Shown here: positions 26,387 to 35,992 of the stretch, in pieces
Layout of the letters: each line of letters begins with the position of its first letter
How positions within the stretch are numbered: position 1 is the stretch's first letter
Assembly (NCBI GenBank): GCA_019637585.1
Contig: JAHBVL010000002.1
Location: forward strand, 310,001 to 374,000
Source: Thermomicrobiales bacterium
GTDB lineage: Bacteria > Chloroflexota > Chloroflexia > Thermomicrobiales > UBA6265
Direction of reading: 5' to 3'
Length of the DNA: 64,000 bases
The notes under the pieces: generated by a model
What the model was told of the DNA's origin: nothing
Seen by the model: only the letters and a program-made list of their open reading frames with translations
Database searches by the model: none
Position numbers and translations under genes: made by a program

Positions 26387-27355
26387 ATGAGCCGAACCGC
26401 CGATCTGCAAACCCTTGGCCTGAGCTTCCTGCCACCCGATCCCTTCCTCGAACAGCTCCGAAGCCGCTTTTCGGACATCAATTTCGTGCTGCCGGAAAAC
26501 CGGGAAGATCGCTCCTGGCTTGGCCAGCTCGACGCGCTCTTCGCCTGGGGGCTGAGCGAAGCGGACGTCGATACCGCCCCATCACTGAAATGGGTGCAAT
26601 GGGTTGGCGCCGGCGTCGAGCAAGCTCCCCTGCGCCTCCTCTCGGAGCGAGGCATCATCCTGACCAACAACCGCGGTGTCCACGGCCCGAACATCGCCGA
26701 GCACCTGATGAGTCTGGTTCTGGCCTTCACCCGGCAGCTTCCGGCTCACATCCGGAATCAGGTCCAGCACCGCTGGATCGAGGACTATGGCGGCTGGGGA
26801 ACGATCGGCGAACTGCAGGGAGCGAGCCTGCTGATTCTCGGCGCCGGACAGATCGGTTCCGCGCTGGCCACCCGGGCCGAGGCGTTCGGGGTCGAGGTCA
26901 CCCTCGTCGGACGCACAGCGCGCCAGGAAAACGGCCGCGTCATTCACACCCTGGATGAGCTCGACCGGCTCCTCCCCGGTGCCGACCACGTGGCGATCTG
27001 CCTGCCCCTCACGGGCCAGACGGCCGGGCTCTTCGACGCGGGCCGGTTCAGCCGGATGAAGCAAGGCGCGTGCATCTACAACATCGGGCGCGGTTCGATC
27101 ATCGACACCGATGCCCTGGTCGAAGGGCTGCGATCTGGGCTGATTGGCGGCGCGGGTCTCGATGTGACCGACCCCGAACCACTCCCCACCGATCATCCCC
27201 TCTGGGACTTCGAGAACGTGATCATCACTGCCCACACAGCCGGTGTGACGCCACGTTACTGGGTCCGCGCGCTGGAGATTCTGACCGAGAACATCGAGTG
27301 CTTCCGGAGTGGCGCCCCGATGCGCAATCTGGTTCGCTACGAACTCGGCTACTGA
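26387..27355 (+). CDS. D-isomer-specific 2-hydroxyacid dehydrogenase
   Basis: A 323-residue NAD(P)-dependent dehydrogenase. It has the Rossmann motif LILGAGQIGSALA, the ICLPLTGQTAGL segment, NIGRGSIIDTDAL with the catalytic arginine region, and the DPEPLPTDHPLW to HTAG segment with the C-terminal catalytic histidine. The GHRPR/GyaR-like sequence suggests reduction of glyoxylate, hydroxypyruvate or a related 2-oxoacid; the exact substrate is unknown. ATG 26387 follows moaA by 7 bases, so the two are co-transcribed. The 3' end overlaps the convergent galactokinase gene by 7 bases. Confidence 0.88.
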   Translation: MSRTADLQTLGLSFLPPDPFLEQLRSRFSDINFVLPENREDRSWLGQLDALFAWGLSEADVDTAPSLKWVQWVGAGVEQAPLRLLSERGIILTNNRGVHGPNIAEHLMSLVLAFTRQLPAHIRNQVQHRWIEDYGGWGTIGELQGASLLILGAGQIGSALATRAEAFGVEVTLVGRTARQENGRVIHTLDELDRLLPGADHVAICLPLTGQTAGLFDAGRFSRMKQGACIYNIGRGSIIDTDALVEGLRSGLIGGAGLDVTDPEPLPTDHPLWDFENVIITAHTAGVTPRYWVRALEILTENIECFRSGAPMRNLVRYELGY

Positions 27356-28536
27356 ACCAGCGGTCCGACCGTAGCCCCGGCAGCAAATGAAAACGCAAAC
27401 ACCTGCCGCGATGGCGCACCGCCGGCCAGATCGCTGTTCGCCGACTGGAGAATCCGTTCTCGCACGGACGGGTCCGATCCGTTCTGCACGATCGCGATCA
27501 ACGAACCCCCTTCGCCTCCCCCCATCATCCTGGCCCCAAGCACCTCCGGCAGACCGAGCAACCGTTCCACGATCGATTCGACGACTGGATGGCTGATCTC
27601 GTAGTCGCCGGCCGACGATCGTCCCGACTCGGTCATCAATCTGCCAAAAGTCGCCCAATCGGAAGCAGCGAGCGCCGCCGAACCGGCTTCCACCCGGCTG
27701 GTTTCGCTGACCACATGACGGATTCGGCGGTTGAGCACCGAGGTCTCTGCGTCCTCCTCAGGCAATCCCGAAATGGCGGCAGGAGCGATGCTCGCCAGAT
27801 GCCCGACTGGCCCGCCCAGGACATCGCCCAGCCACGCTCTGGCCCGGCGGCACTCCTCCACCCGGACTGGATAGGATGATTCGGAAAGGGCGCGATGCAC
27901 ACCCGAATCGATCACCAGGAACGCCACGTCGCCTAGCTGCGGATCGAGCGTGTCGTACTCCAGCCTGGCGCCGTCGAAACGGATCACGCCACCCGCCACC
28001 GATGCCGACTGATCCATCGTCCCGCAGGGAGTCCCGGCTCGGTGTTCTGCTTCCTGGGCGATGAGCACGACCTCCCGGGCCGGTAAATCGTCGACGCTCA
28101 ACGCCAGTGACAACGCCACGCAAATCGCGGCCGACGAACTCACGCCGATACCGATCGGCACATCGCTGGCCAGCACAAATCTGCCTCGCCGTAGCGGCCG
28201 CTGTCGCGCGCCGAGAGCGGCCACAACGCCATGGGCATAGTCTGATGACGTCTGATCCCCCGAGACGTTTCTCCACGCTCCGAGCGCCTCAGGATCGATC
28301 GACACGCGATCGCCGATATCGGCGAAGAGAATCTCGATAGGCGATTCGGATCGGGTGTCGGCAACGACGACAGCGCGCCGATCGATCGCCGCGGCGAGCA
28401 CGGGTCCGCCGTTGTAGTCGATATGATTGCCCAGGAGCTCGATGCGGCCAGGCGCCGACGACTGCACCGTGGGTCGCCACTCGGTTCCCCAAGCTTCGCG
28501 GCCCGCTCGTTGTGCGCGAATCGCCGCTTCGCTCAC
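27349..28536 (-). CDS. galK: Galactokinase (GHMP kinase family)
   Basis: A 395-residue GHMP kinase. The galactokinase signature near the N-terminus reads PGRIELLGNHIDYNGG (asparagine where GalK commonly has glutamate), the ATP loop is IGIGVSSSAAICVA, and motif 3 is GARMMGGGEGGSLIAIV. It phosphorylates galactose, or a related sugar, at C1. GTG 28536 begins 3 bases after the PIG-L gene stop, so it is the last gene of the rplS-to-galK series. No galT or galE is adjacent, and N-acetylgalactosamine or arabinose kinase activity is possible. Confidence 0.82.
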   Translation of the reverse strand: MSEAAIRAQRAGREAWGTEWRPTVQSSAPGRIELLGNHIDYNGGPVLAAAIDRRAVVVADTRSESPIEILFADIGDRVSIDPEALGAWRNVSGDQTSSDYAHGVVAALGARQRPLRRGRFVLASDVPIGIGVSSSAAICVALSLALSVDDLPAREVVLIAQEAEHRAGTPCGTMDQSASVAGGVIRFDGARLEYDTLDPQLGDVAFLVIDSGVHRALSESSYPVRVEECRRARAWLGDVLGGPVGHLASIAPAAISGLPEEDAETSVLNRRIRHVVSETSRVEAGSAALAASDWATFGRLMTESGRSSAGDYEISHPVVESIVERLLGLPEVLGARMMGGGEGGSLIAIVQNGSDPSVRERILQSANSDLAGGAPSRQVFAFSFAAGATVGPLVQ

Positions 28537-28539
28537 CGG

Positions 28540-29259
28540 CTACATTCTCATGACGACCGTTTTGAAGGCCTCGGCGAGTTCGAAGTCGACATCCTTCGCC
28601 ATTTCGGCGCAGCGCTCCCGAACCCGCGGGAAGACCTCCACGCCATCGCCGATCTGGGAGACATGCGCACACAGCGAATCGACCTTGTCGTCCCATGTGC
28701 CAGTGATATCGACGAAGAGATCCGGGTGCTCCGCGTTGAAGTACCAGATCTCGTTGACCTTGTGTGGCTCCAGTCCCTCTTCGAGATGCTCGGGAAAAAA
28801 GAGGGGATCGCGAGCGGAGGGATAAACCGCGTCATGGGCCGCAAGTCCAACACCACGATGGTCCGGATGGAACGCATACGCCCGGAAAGGATCGTGTGTG
28901 ATCAGCACATTCGGTTTGTGCCTACGGATCATCCGCACGATCTCACCTCGCAGCTCGAGATTCGGCTCGACCTCACCATCGGTCTTGTGAAGGAACTCGA
29001 CCGTTTTGACGCCCAGCCGCCGGGCGGCTTCTTCTTCTTCCTTTTCCCGCAGCGCAACCAGCTCCTGGGTGGTCAGGTCTCTGCGAGGGGTGCCCTTGTC
29101 GCCAGATGTCACCTGGACAATGGTCACTTCTCGTCCCGCTTTGACCAGACGGGCAATCGTCCCGCCCGATGAAAACTCCGCATCGTCCGGGTGCGCCACC
29201 ACCAGGAGATACCGGTCGTGTCCGTCCCAGGGCAATCGTTCTGACATTGTTGACGCCAT
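28540..29259 (-). CDS. PIG-L/LmbE-family deacetylase
   Basis: A 239-residue zinc-dependent N-deacetylase. Metal and catalytic residues are in VAHPDDAEFSSGGT and FHPDHRGVG, and ITHDPF is also conserved. Relatives deacetylate GlcNAc-linked small molecules: MshB for mycothiol, BshB for bacillithiol, PIG-L for GPI anchors. The window also has an MshC-like ligase at 55.6 kb, so a thiol cofactor role is worth considering, but LmbE homologues have many substrates. It lies between hisS and galK on one strand. Confidence 0.88.
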   Translation of the reverse strand: MASTMSERLPWDGHDRYLLVVAHPDDAEFSSGGTIARLVKAGREVTIVQVTSGDKGTPRRDLTTQELVALREKEEEEAARRLGVKTVEFLHKTDGEVEPNLELRGEIVRMIRRHKPNVLITHDPFRAYAFHPDHRGVGLAAHDAVYPSARDPLFFPEHLEEGLEPHKVNEIWYFNAEHPDLFVDITGTWDDKVDSLCAHVSQIGDGVEVFPRVRERCAEMAKDVDFELAEAFKTVVMRM

Positions 29260-29278
29260 TCCTGTCTCGCTTGAAACG

Positions 29279-30610
29279 CTACTCCGCCTGTTGGAGTGAT
29301 TGTATGACTTCGTGAACGCTCATCGTCCGTTGCTCTCCGGATTCCAGATCCTTCAACGCAACCTGCTGACTCTCCCGCTCCGCCTCGCCGCCGATCACGG
29401 CAAAGCGGATTCCCTTCTTCGATCCGTACTTCAATTGATCGCCGACACTCCGGTTTGGTTGAGAGCTCAGCTCGGTCCGGAACCCGGCCTGGCGAAACTG
29501 GCTGGCCACACTGGCGGCATAGGCCGCAGCGCCGGGCATCGTCACCACCAGCACATCCGCCGATCCACCGTCGCCTGGCAGCAAATCGAACTCGCGCACC
29601 ACCTCGATGATCCGTTCCAGTCCCAGCGAAACGCCGGTGGCGGTAATGGTCCGGTTCGCAAACGAGCCGATGAGATCCTCGTACCGTCCTCCGCCGGCAA
29701 CCGACCCGATGCGTGGTTCCTCGACGACCGCTTCGAACACCGGACCGGTGTAGTAGTCGAGACCGCGCGCCAGCGTCGGATCGAACACTGCTTTGCCAGT
29801 GATGCCCATCGACGGAAGGACCTCGAAAATCTCCTGTAGCTCGGCAAGCGCCGTGTCCGCAACCGGATCATCGCCCAGCGAGTCGCGAATGAATCCCAGA
29901 GCGTCGTCCGAGGCAGACGCCTCGACGAGGAGCCGCAACGCCTTCGCCGCCGCCGGCTGCTCCACCCCGCCCTCGACCATCTCCGCCACGACGGCGTCCG
30001 GGCCGATCTTGGCCAGTTTGTCGACCGATCGATAGACCTGTCCCGCCAATCCTTCCTCGATTCCCGCCCAAACGGCAACGCGGGCCAGCAGCTGCCGGTG
30101 ACTGACCTGGATCGTGTAGTTCGGCAGACCAACCGCATCGAGCGATTCACCCAGAATGGCAAGAATCTCCGCGTCGGCCAGCGCCGACGGCGCGCCGGCG
30201 ATATCGGCGTCGCACTGCCAGAACTCCCGGAAGCGACCCCGTTGCGGTTTTTCCGCCCGCCAGACCGGCGCGATGTGGTACCGCTTGAACGGCAGGGGAA
30301 TATGGGCCTGATGCATGGCCACCACGCGCGCCAGCGGCACCGTCAGGTCGTAACGCAAGCCGATTTTGCGTCCGCCATGGTCTTCGAATCCATACATGAG
30401 CTTTTCGTTCTCGCCGGCTTTCCCAGTGAGAACTTCGAGGTACTCCAGCACCGGCGTATCGAGCGGCTCGAAACCATGCGACTCGAACACCGCGCGGAAC
30501 TTGCCGATGATCTGCTGCCGCAACCGCATGTGCTCCGGCAGATAGTCGCGGAACCCCTTCAGGATCTGTGGTTTTCGGTTGCCGCTTTTCCCCTCAGAAT
30601 CGTTGCTCAT
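29279..30610 (-). CDS. hisS: Histidyl-tRNA synthetase
   Basis: A 443-residue class II synthetase. Motif 1 region LKGFRDYLPEHM, motif 2 RAEKPQRGRFREFWQCD, the histidine-specific RGLDYYTGPVFE, and motif 3 TGVSLGLERI are all present. The C-terminal anticodon-binding domain begins near residue 345. It charges tRNA-His. It follows moaB by 45 bases in the minus-strand series. Confidence 0.97.
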   Translation of the reverse strand: MSNDSEGKSGNRKPQILKGFRDYLPEHMRLRQQIIGKFRAVFESHGFEPLDTPVLEYLEVLTGKAGENEKLMYGFEDHGGRKIGLRYDLTVPLARVVAMHQAHIPLPFKRYHIAPVWRAEKPQRGRFREFWQCDADIAGAPSALADAEILAILGESLDAVGLPNYTIQVSHRQLLARVAVWAGIEEGLAGQVYRSVDKLAKIGPDAVVAEMVEGGVEQPAAAKALRLLVEASASDDALGFIRDSLGDDPVADTALAELQEIFEVLPSMGITGKAVFDPTLARGLDYYTGPVFEAVVEEPRIGSVAGGGRYEDLIGSFANRTITATGVSLGLERIIEVVREFDLLPGDGGSADVLVVTMPGAAAYAASVASQFRQAGFRTELSSQPNRSVGDQLKYGSKKGIRFAVIGGEAERESQQVALKDLESGEQRTMSVHEVIQSLQQAE

Positions 30611-30654
30611 TGCCTTCCTTCATGTCCCATTCCGAAAACACGGGTCGACGCTCG

Positions 30655-31188
30655 TCACTTCTTCACTTCGAAAACGACATGCCCCAGCTCTGGGAGAATC
30701 AGCTTCTCCATGGCCAGGGAGATGGCATTTCTCGACCCCGGCAGGGCGAAGACAGGCGTGCTGCCAACGACCCCGGCAAAGGCCCGGGAGAGCATCGCCG
30801 CTGCCCCGATCTCCTCATAGCTCAACATCCGAAAGAGCTCGCCAAACCCATCGATCGTTCTGTCGAGCAATGGCGCCAGCGCCTCGACGCTCCTGTCACG
30901 CGCGGCAAGTCCCGTCCCGCCGGTCAGGATGACGGCATCGATGGCGTTGTCTGCCGCCCAGGAGCTCACGTGTCCTGCGATGGCGTTCTCGTCATCGGGG
31001 ACGATGGCCGCGTCGGCGACAAGATGCCCCGCCCCTTCCAGCAACTGGCGGATCAACTGCCCGCCGGTGTCTGTTTCGGGCGTGCGCGTATCGCTCACCG
31101 TCAACACGGCCACCGAAAGGGAAGCTCGCGCGGCTCCCCGGTGTTCCTCCACCGACTGCGGCGCGATATGCTGCTGCTTGTCCGTCAT
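30655..31188 (-). CDS. moaB: Molybdenum cofactor biosynthesis protein MoaB/MogA family
   Basis: A 177-residue MoaB-type protein that would adenylylate molybdopterin before molybdate insertion. Motifs: VLTVSDTRTPETDTGG, AVILTGGTGLAARD and the C-terminal PGSRNA segment of the MPT-binding site. Its start overlaps the YraN-like gene's stop as ATGA. Together with moaA it shows that the organism makes molybdenum cofactor, although the genes are dispersed. Confidence 0.93.
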   Translation of the reverse strand: MTDKQQHIAPQSVEEHRGAARASLSVAVLTVSDTRTPETDTGGQLIRQLLEGAGHLVADAAIVPDDENAIAGHVSSWAADNAIDAVILTGGTGLAARDRSVEALAPLLDRTIDGFGELFRMLSYEEIGAAAMLSRAFAGVVGSTPVFALPGSRNAISLAMEKLILPELGHVVFEVKK

Positions 31189-31556
31189 CCTGCTGTCACC
31201 GCGTTCTGGAGATGCGTCACCCTTGACGCCCCGCCGTCGGGCCCCATCGTAATAGCCAGAATGTCGATGCGCCAGAAGGAATCTCGAAACTCCGGATGGT
31301 CAGCGATGTACCACTCGCCCGTGACCAGCAGTTTGCTCCCCTTCTGCGAGGACACGGCTTCCTCTGCGGTTCCGGCGACGCGATTGCGGCGGGTTTTCAC
31401 TTCGACGAAAACGACCACGTCCCCATCCAGCATCACCAGATCGATCTCACCCGACCGGCAGCGCCAGTTCTGTTCGATCAACCGATAACCGCGCGAGACC
31501 AGGTAGCCGGCCGCCAGCGATTCCCCTGCCATTCCCGTTTCAGCGCGCGCCGTCAT
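31185..31556 (-). CDS. YraN/UPF0102 family endonuclease-like protein
   Basis: A 123-residue UPF0102 protein with the restriction-endonuclease-like core: RGYRLIEQNWRCRSGEIDLV, then D in VMLDGDVVVFVEVKTRR (the E-x-K active-site pattern). Family members commonly sit behind rplS-rnhB, as here. The role is uncertain; a nuclease in recombination or repair is the usual suggestion. Overlaps by four bases on both sides indicate translational coupling. Confidence 0.93.
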   Translation of the reverse strand: MTARAETGMAGESLAAGYLVSRGYRLIEQNWRCRSGEIDLVMLDGDVVVFVEVKTRRNRVAGTAEEAVSSQKGSKLLVTGEWYIADHPEFRDSFWRIDILAITMGPDGGASRVTHLQNAVTAG

Positions 31557-32203
31557 GGTCCGACACCGTTGGCCAGGCTGCGCACCGGTTCGAACGACCG
31601 CCGGTGGATCTCGCAGGGGCCGAGCCGTTGCAGCTCCTCCAGGTGGGATGCCGTTCCGTAGCCGCGATGACGCTCGAACGAAAAACCTTCGTACTGGCCA
31701 CAGAACGTCTCCATCATCTCATCCCGCGCGACCTTGGCCAGAATCGACGCGGCGGCAATGAGCACCGATTTCGCGTCGCCGTCGATGATGCCCCATTGAG
31801 GGACGCCGCTATCGATGGTGAAGGCATCGATCAACAGAAAGTCGGGCGACGGTTCGACGTGCGCCAGCGCCCGCTCCATGGCGATCCGGTTGGCTGCCGC
31901 GATACCGAATGCATCGATCTCCTGCGATGTGGCCAGTCCTACGGCGTGATGTTCGAAAGTGTTCAGGATCAACTCTCTGGCCACAACGCGTTGGGCTGGC
32001 GAGAGCGTTTTCGAATCGCGCAGGAGCGACGCGGTTTTCCGCCTGGCGATCCGCCTGATGCAGGCAACGTCGTCGCAACAGACGATAGCGGCGACCACCG
32101 GTCCGGCGAGCGCGCCCCGGCCCGCCTCATCGATCCCGGCAATAGACCTCAGGCCGGACGACCAGAGCGAGCGCTCATATGAGAAGAGCCGCGCCGAAAG
32201 CAC
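31553..32203 (-). CDS. rnhB: Ribonuclease HII
   Basis: A 216-residue RNase HII that nicks at ribonucleotides in DNA and at RNA-DNA junctions. It has GIDEAGRGALAGPVV with the first D-E pair, LLIDAF with the third acidic residue, and AAASILAKVARDEMM with the fourth (D). It starts at GTG 32203 after the rplS terminator hairpin, and runs into the YraN-like gene. Confidence 0.96.
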   Translation of the reverse strand: MLSARLFSYERSLWSSGLRSIAGIDEAGRGALAGPVVAAIVCCDDVACIRRIARRKTASLLRDSKTLSPAQRVVARELILNTFEHHAVGLATSQEIDAFGIAAANRIAMERALAHVEPSPDFLLIDAFTIDSGVPQWGIIDGDAKSVLIAAASILAKVARDEMMETFCGQYEGFSFERHRGYGTASHLEELQRLGPCEIHRRSFEPVRSLANGVGP

Positions 32204-32230
32204 CTGTCAACACCTTGCGTGAGAACAAAG

Positions 32231-32250
32231 AAGCACGGCGAACCGTGCTT
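32231..32250 (-). terminator. Terminator or attenuator between rplS and rnhB
   Basis: An 8-bp perfect stem (arm AAGCACGG, four-base loop) lies between the genes; on the minus strand it is followed by TCTTTGTTCT. It would end rplS transcripts while letting some read into rnhB. Confidence 0.65.
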
Positions 32251-32284
32251 CCTCAAGTCTATTGCACTGTGAACCGGTCGGGGA

Positions 32285-32857
32285 TCAGGACTCAGATGTC
32301 TCGCCGTCAGCTGCAGCTGCCTCTTCAACAGGAGCATCCGCAGTGGCCTCGACGACCTCCTCGACAGCGGTCGCCTCGGCGACCTCTTCGACAGCGACAT
32401 CCTCGACCAACTCTTCAACTTCGACCGCTTCCAGCACTTCTTCGACGACTGGAGGAGCCACGATCTCCGTGGCCTGCCGCGCTCCACGCAGCCCCACCGT
32501 GCCGGCTGGGCGTCGGCGCTCGCGGATACGAGCGGCTTTGCCGGTCCGGCCCCGCAGGAAGTAGAGGCGAGCGCGGCGGACCTTGCCATTGCGCACGACC
32601 TCGATCTTGTCGATGCGTGGCGAGTGGATCAGGAACGTTCGCTCGACCCCGATACCGTGGGACGCCGACCGGCGCACGGTGAAGTTCTCGTTCGCGCCGC
32701 CGTTGCGCCGCCGGATGACGACACCCTCGAAGACCTGAATGCGTTCCCGGTTCCCTTCGACGACCTTGGCGTGCACCCGAACGGTATCGCCAGGACCAAA
32801 CGCCGGAACCTCAGCTTTCAGCTGCTCCGCTTCAACTTGCTGAATCAACGTAGCCAT
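32285..32857 (-). CDS. rplS: 50S ribosomal protein L19 with acidic C-terminal extension
   Basis: A 190-residue protein. Residues 1-~115 are a normal L19 ([66 protein letters not shown]). L19 normally ends about there. A further ~70 residues are rich in E, V and A with repeated VEE/VEEV units, a low-complexity acidic tail. L19 sits at the 30S-50S interface. It heads the minus-strand series and has its own promoter at 32984-33013. Confidence 0.95.
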   Translation of the reverse strand: MATLIQQVEAEQLKAEVPAFGPGDTVRVHAKVVEGNRERIQVFEGVVIRRRNGGANENFTVRRSASHGIGVERTFLIHSPRIDKIEVVRNGKVRRARLYFLRGRTGKAARIRERRRPAGTVGLRGARQATEIVAPPVVEEVLEAVEVEELVEDVAVEEVAEATAVEEVVEATADAPVEEAAAADGETSES

Positions 32858-32983
32858 TGTCGAAGAATCTCCACTGCAGATTGTGATGGTCCGGGTGACC
32901 GGCTCGGAACGTGTGCTGCTCGACGACGGTCATTGAACCGTGGCGCACACAAAAACTGGCCGGAATACGACCGCAACCCGCCG

Positions 32984-33013
32984 AGTGTACCACCGTTGAA
33001 CGAACACCGCCAA
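32984..33013 (-). promoter_or_regulatory. Promoter of rplS operon
   Basis: On the minus strand TTGGCG (33008-33013) and TACACT (32984-32989) are 18 bases apart. They leave a ~120-base leader before the rplS ATG. The leader contains short inverted repeats and could hold an r-protein control structure, which I cannot identify. Confidence 0.5.
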
Positions 33014-33016
33014 CGA

Positions 33017-34903
33017 TCAGGATGCGGCAGACGCTTCCAGGATTTCGAGCACCTCGGCGGCAACTTCGTACCGGCCGAACGACGGCATCAGATAGACACC
33101 CTCGGCCAGTGGCCGGAGGTCCTGAAGGAGCTCCTGCGCCATGGCCACCCCTTCCTTCCGGCCGGCGGCGCCCGCTTCCCGCATGCGCGCTCTCGCCCTG
33201 TCGGTCAGGGTGATGCCGGGAACCTCATTGTGCAGGAATTCGGCGTGCTTGGTGCTCTGCAACGGCAGGATGCCGACGAGGAGGGGCAGCGGAATGTCGC
33301 CGCCGAACTGATCGAGAAAACGCAGCCAGATCTCGACATCGAAGATAGGCTGGGTCATCACGAAGTGAGCGCCGGCTTCGATCTTTTCGTGGAGCCGCTC
33401 CGCTTCCAGCACCAGATCGGTGCGGGTTGGGTCGACTGCGCAACCGATGAGGAAGTTCGCCCGGTCTCCAATCGACGCTCCGACGTTGTCCACACCGTCG
33501 TTCATATTCCTCAGCAACCTGATCAGACCGATCGAGTTGATGTCGTAGACCCCTGTCGAGCCAGGATAGTCGCCCAGTGTCGGGGGATCGCCAGTTAGCG
33601 CCAGGACCGATCGTACGCCGGCCGCATGAGCGCCGAGAAGCTCCGACTGGATGCCCATCAGTGAGCGGTCACGCGTGGTGAAGTGGACGATCGTTTCGAT
33701 GCCGACATCCTGGTGGATGAGCATGCAGAGCGTCAGCGCGCTCATGCGCACCCGGGCCATGGGGGAGTCGGCGACATTGATGGCATCGACCCCTGCCTGG
33801 CGCAGGAGCTCCGCGCCGGCAATCGCTTTCTCTTTACTCAATCCCTTGGGAGGATCGATTTCGACGGCGACAACGAACTCCCTGCCGAGTTTCGAGCGGA
33901 AGGAGTCGGGCCCCTCTTCCTTGAGGAGACCGACCATTTCCTCGTCGGCGACTGTCGAGAGATCGTGAACGATGTGTGTCCGGACGACTGGAACCGCGTC
34001 GCCATTTGGAGAAGCGAGTGCCGCGGCCATCGCTTCGGTGTGAGCGGGCGTGGTGCCGCAACACCCCCCGACGATCTGCACCCCAAGCTGGATCGCGTTG
34101 TGGGCGAAAGCGGCGAAATACTCGGCCGAGCTGGGATAGATGAGCCGGTCGGCGACGTGCGCGGGCCAGCCGGCATTGGGCAGACAGCTCAGTGATTGTG
34201 TGATGCCATCTTTTGCCAGCGCATCGAGAAAGGCTTCCATCACCTGGAGCAATCGCTGGGGACCCACCGAGCAATTTGCGCCCAGCACATCGACTTCCAG
34301 CTCGACGAGATGGTCGACCGCCGCTCGTACGCTGTCGCCGGCGATCGTTCGTCCATCCTCGGCGAAGGTCAGCATGGCGATGACCGGCAGGTCCGTCACC
34401 TCGCGGGCGGCTTTCACCGCTTCAGTTGCTTCGCCGATGCTGGGCATCGTTTCGATCGAAATCAGATCCACGCCCGCTTCGTAGAGCGCGCCGATCTGCT
34501 CGCGAAACGCTTCTCGCACTTTCTCTCGCGACTCTCTTCCGAACGGGCCGACCGACACGCCAGTCGGACCCACCGCGCCGGCGATCAATGCCGGCTTGCC
34601 CACCACCTCCCGCTGCTCCCTGGCGATCCGGGCTGCGGACCGGTTGATGCCGCGGACGCTGTCGGTCAGTCCATGCCCGTTGAGCTTGAAGCGGTTTGCG
34701 GCGAACGAATTCGTCTCGATGATGTCGGCGCCGGCATGCAGATAGGCGCGATGGATCGATCCGACCAGATCGGGTTGAGTCAGATTGAGCTCGTCGAAAC
34801 AGGCATCGATGCCGATACCGGCAGCGTGAAGCATCGTCCCCATGGCGCCATCGGCCAATGCGGGCTTCCGGGCCACGAGCTGCTGAAGTGGGTTGACGGT
34901 CAT
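33017..34903 (-). CDS. Bifunctional homocysteine S-methyltransferase / methylenetetrahydrofolate reductase
   Basis: A 628-residue fusion. The N-terminal half is a zinc homocysteine methyltransferase: ADGAMGTMLHAAG, ETNSFAANR, the first zinc cysteine in GANCSVGP, and GGCCGTTPAH with the other two. The C-terminal half, from about residue 320, is a FAD-dependent MTHFR (FVVAVEIDPPKG, SVLALTGDPP, HFVMTQPIFD). The fused form couples methyl-THF production to methionine synthesis. ATG 34903 is chosen; TTG 34918 in frame is an alternative. It is divergent from the LLM oxidoreductase gene. Confidence 0.95.
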   Translation of the reverse strand: MTVNPLQQLVARKPALADGAMGTMLHAAGIGIDACFDELNLTQPDLVGSIHRAYLHAGADIIETNSFAANRFKLNGHGLTDSVRGINRSAARIAREQREVVGKPALIAGAVGPTGVSVGPFGRESREKVREAFREQIGALYEAGVDLISIETMPSIGEATEAVKAAREVTDLPVIAMLTFAEDGRTIAGDSVRAAVDHLVELEVDVLGANCSVGPQRLLQVMEAFLDALAKDGITQSLSCLPNAGWPAHVADRLIYPSSAEYFAAFAHNAIQLGVQIVGGCCGTTPAHTEAMAAALASPNGDAVPVVRTHIVHDLSTVADEEMVGLLKEEGPDSFRSKLGREFVVAVEIDPPKGLSKEKAIAGAELLRQAGVDAINVADSPMARVRMSALTLCMLIHQDVGIETIVHFTTRDRSLMGIQSELLGAHAAGVRSVLALTGDPPTLGDYPGSTGVYDINSIGLIRLLRNMNDGVDNVGASIGDRANFLIGCAVDPTRTDLVLEAERLHEKIEAGAHFVMTQPIFDVEIWLRFLDQFGGDIPLPLLVGILPLQSTKHAEFLHNEVPGITLTDRARARMREAGAAGRKEGVAMAQELLQDLRPLAEGVYLMPSFGRYEVAAEVLEILEASAAS

Positions 34904-35016
34904 CGCGCTATCGCTCAATCTGCCGGGAGACGCCGAACAGACGCCTTTCGCCGGAAACGATCAGCAAGAGTACGTCAGGCGACCTGCCATTTGCACGATT
35001 CATCGGGAGAGAGCCA

Positions 35017-35877
35017 GTGTCTCAGTCATCGACGATGCGCATCGGTCTGTGCACCGACCAGAACCTGCCCTGGGATGTGAACCGGGATCGCTGGAAGTAT
35101 TTCGAGTCGCTCGGTTTCGAGAGTCTCTGGGATTGCGATCACTACCAGCAGCCCAGCCGCCCGGATGGCCCCTACTTCGAAGGGTGGACCTTGCTGGCCG
35201 CCCTGGCGGCGGAAACGACGACGGCCCGGCTGGGCGTGCTCGTTTCCTGCAACACCTTCCGGCACCCGGCGCTGGTTGCCAAAATGGCCACGACCATCGA
35301 CCACATCTCGAACGGCCGCCTGGAAGTCGGGCTTGGCGCCGGCTGGTATGTGCCGGAGCATCACACATACGGTATCGACTTTCCCGAGCCTGCTGAGCTG
35401 GTCGGCCGATTCCGGGAAGCCGTGCAGATCGTCGATTCGATGCTTCGCAACGAATTCACCACGATCGCCGGAACCTGGTACCAGCTCGACAACGCGCCAT
35501 CGAGCCCCCAACCGGTGCAGCGGCCCCGCCCGCCACTGACACTGGGCGCCCACGGACCAGTCATGTTGAAGATCGTGGCCCAGTACGCCGACCGGTGGAA
35601 CTCCCATGGATCGGTGGAGGAAATCCGGAGGCGAAACGCCATCCTCACCGAACACTGCGAAGCGATCGGCCGCAATCCCAAGGAGATCACCCGTTCGCTC
35701 TATGGCTGGGCGTCGCTCCTGGAACGAGACGCCTGGTCCTCGCTCGACGCGTTCCATGAGATGGTCGGCGCCTATCAGGAAGCCGGCATCGAAGAGATTC
35801 TGATGGACGCACCGGGACCCGAGCAGTTTTCGGTTCTGGAGGAAGTGGCGGCTTTCTACAACCCCTCCCGGAATTGA
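35017..35877 (+). CDS. LLM-class (luciferase-like, probably F420-dependent) oxidoreductase
   Basis: A 286-residue TIM-barrel oxidoreductase of the bacterial luciferase-like superfamily. Conserved features: WDCDHYQQP after the first strand, RLGVLVSCNTFRHPALVAKM, SNGRLEVGLGAGWYVPEH, and PLTLGAHGPVMLKIVAQYAD. These match the F420-dependent group, which is common in Chloroflexota and Actinobacteria. GTG 35017 has GGGAGAG upstream. The substrate is unknown. Confidence 0.87.
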   Translation: MSQSSTMRIGLCTDQNLPWDVNRDRWKYFESLGFESLWDCDHYQQPSRPDGPYFEGWTLLAALAAETTTARLGVLVSCNTFRHPALVAKMATTIDHISNGRLEVGLGAGWYVPEHHTYGIDFPEPAELVGRFREAVQIVDSMLRNEFTTIAGTWYQLDNAPSSPQPVQRPRPPLTLGAHGPVMLKIVAQYADRWNSHGSVEEIRRRNAILTEHCEAIGRNPKEITRSLYGWASLLERDAWSSLDAFHEMVGAYQEAGIEEILMDAPGPEQFSVLEEVAAFYNPSRN

Positions 35878-35992
35878 CGAAACCGCCGCGCACGGGCTAC
35901 ATTCCGGCATCTTCGACGCGTCGTGACAACGTCTGCGTTAGCGCCATTCTGGGCAATCACCCGGAGCAGTTTCGTCGCTGGATTTGAACTCA

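Noticed and set aside
25288-26730. 480-residue minus-strand open frame
   Set aside because: It covers moaA and its operator antisense, with low-complexity product.
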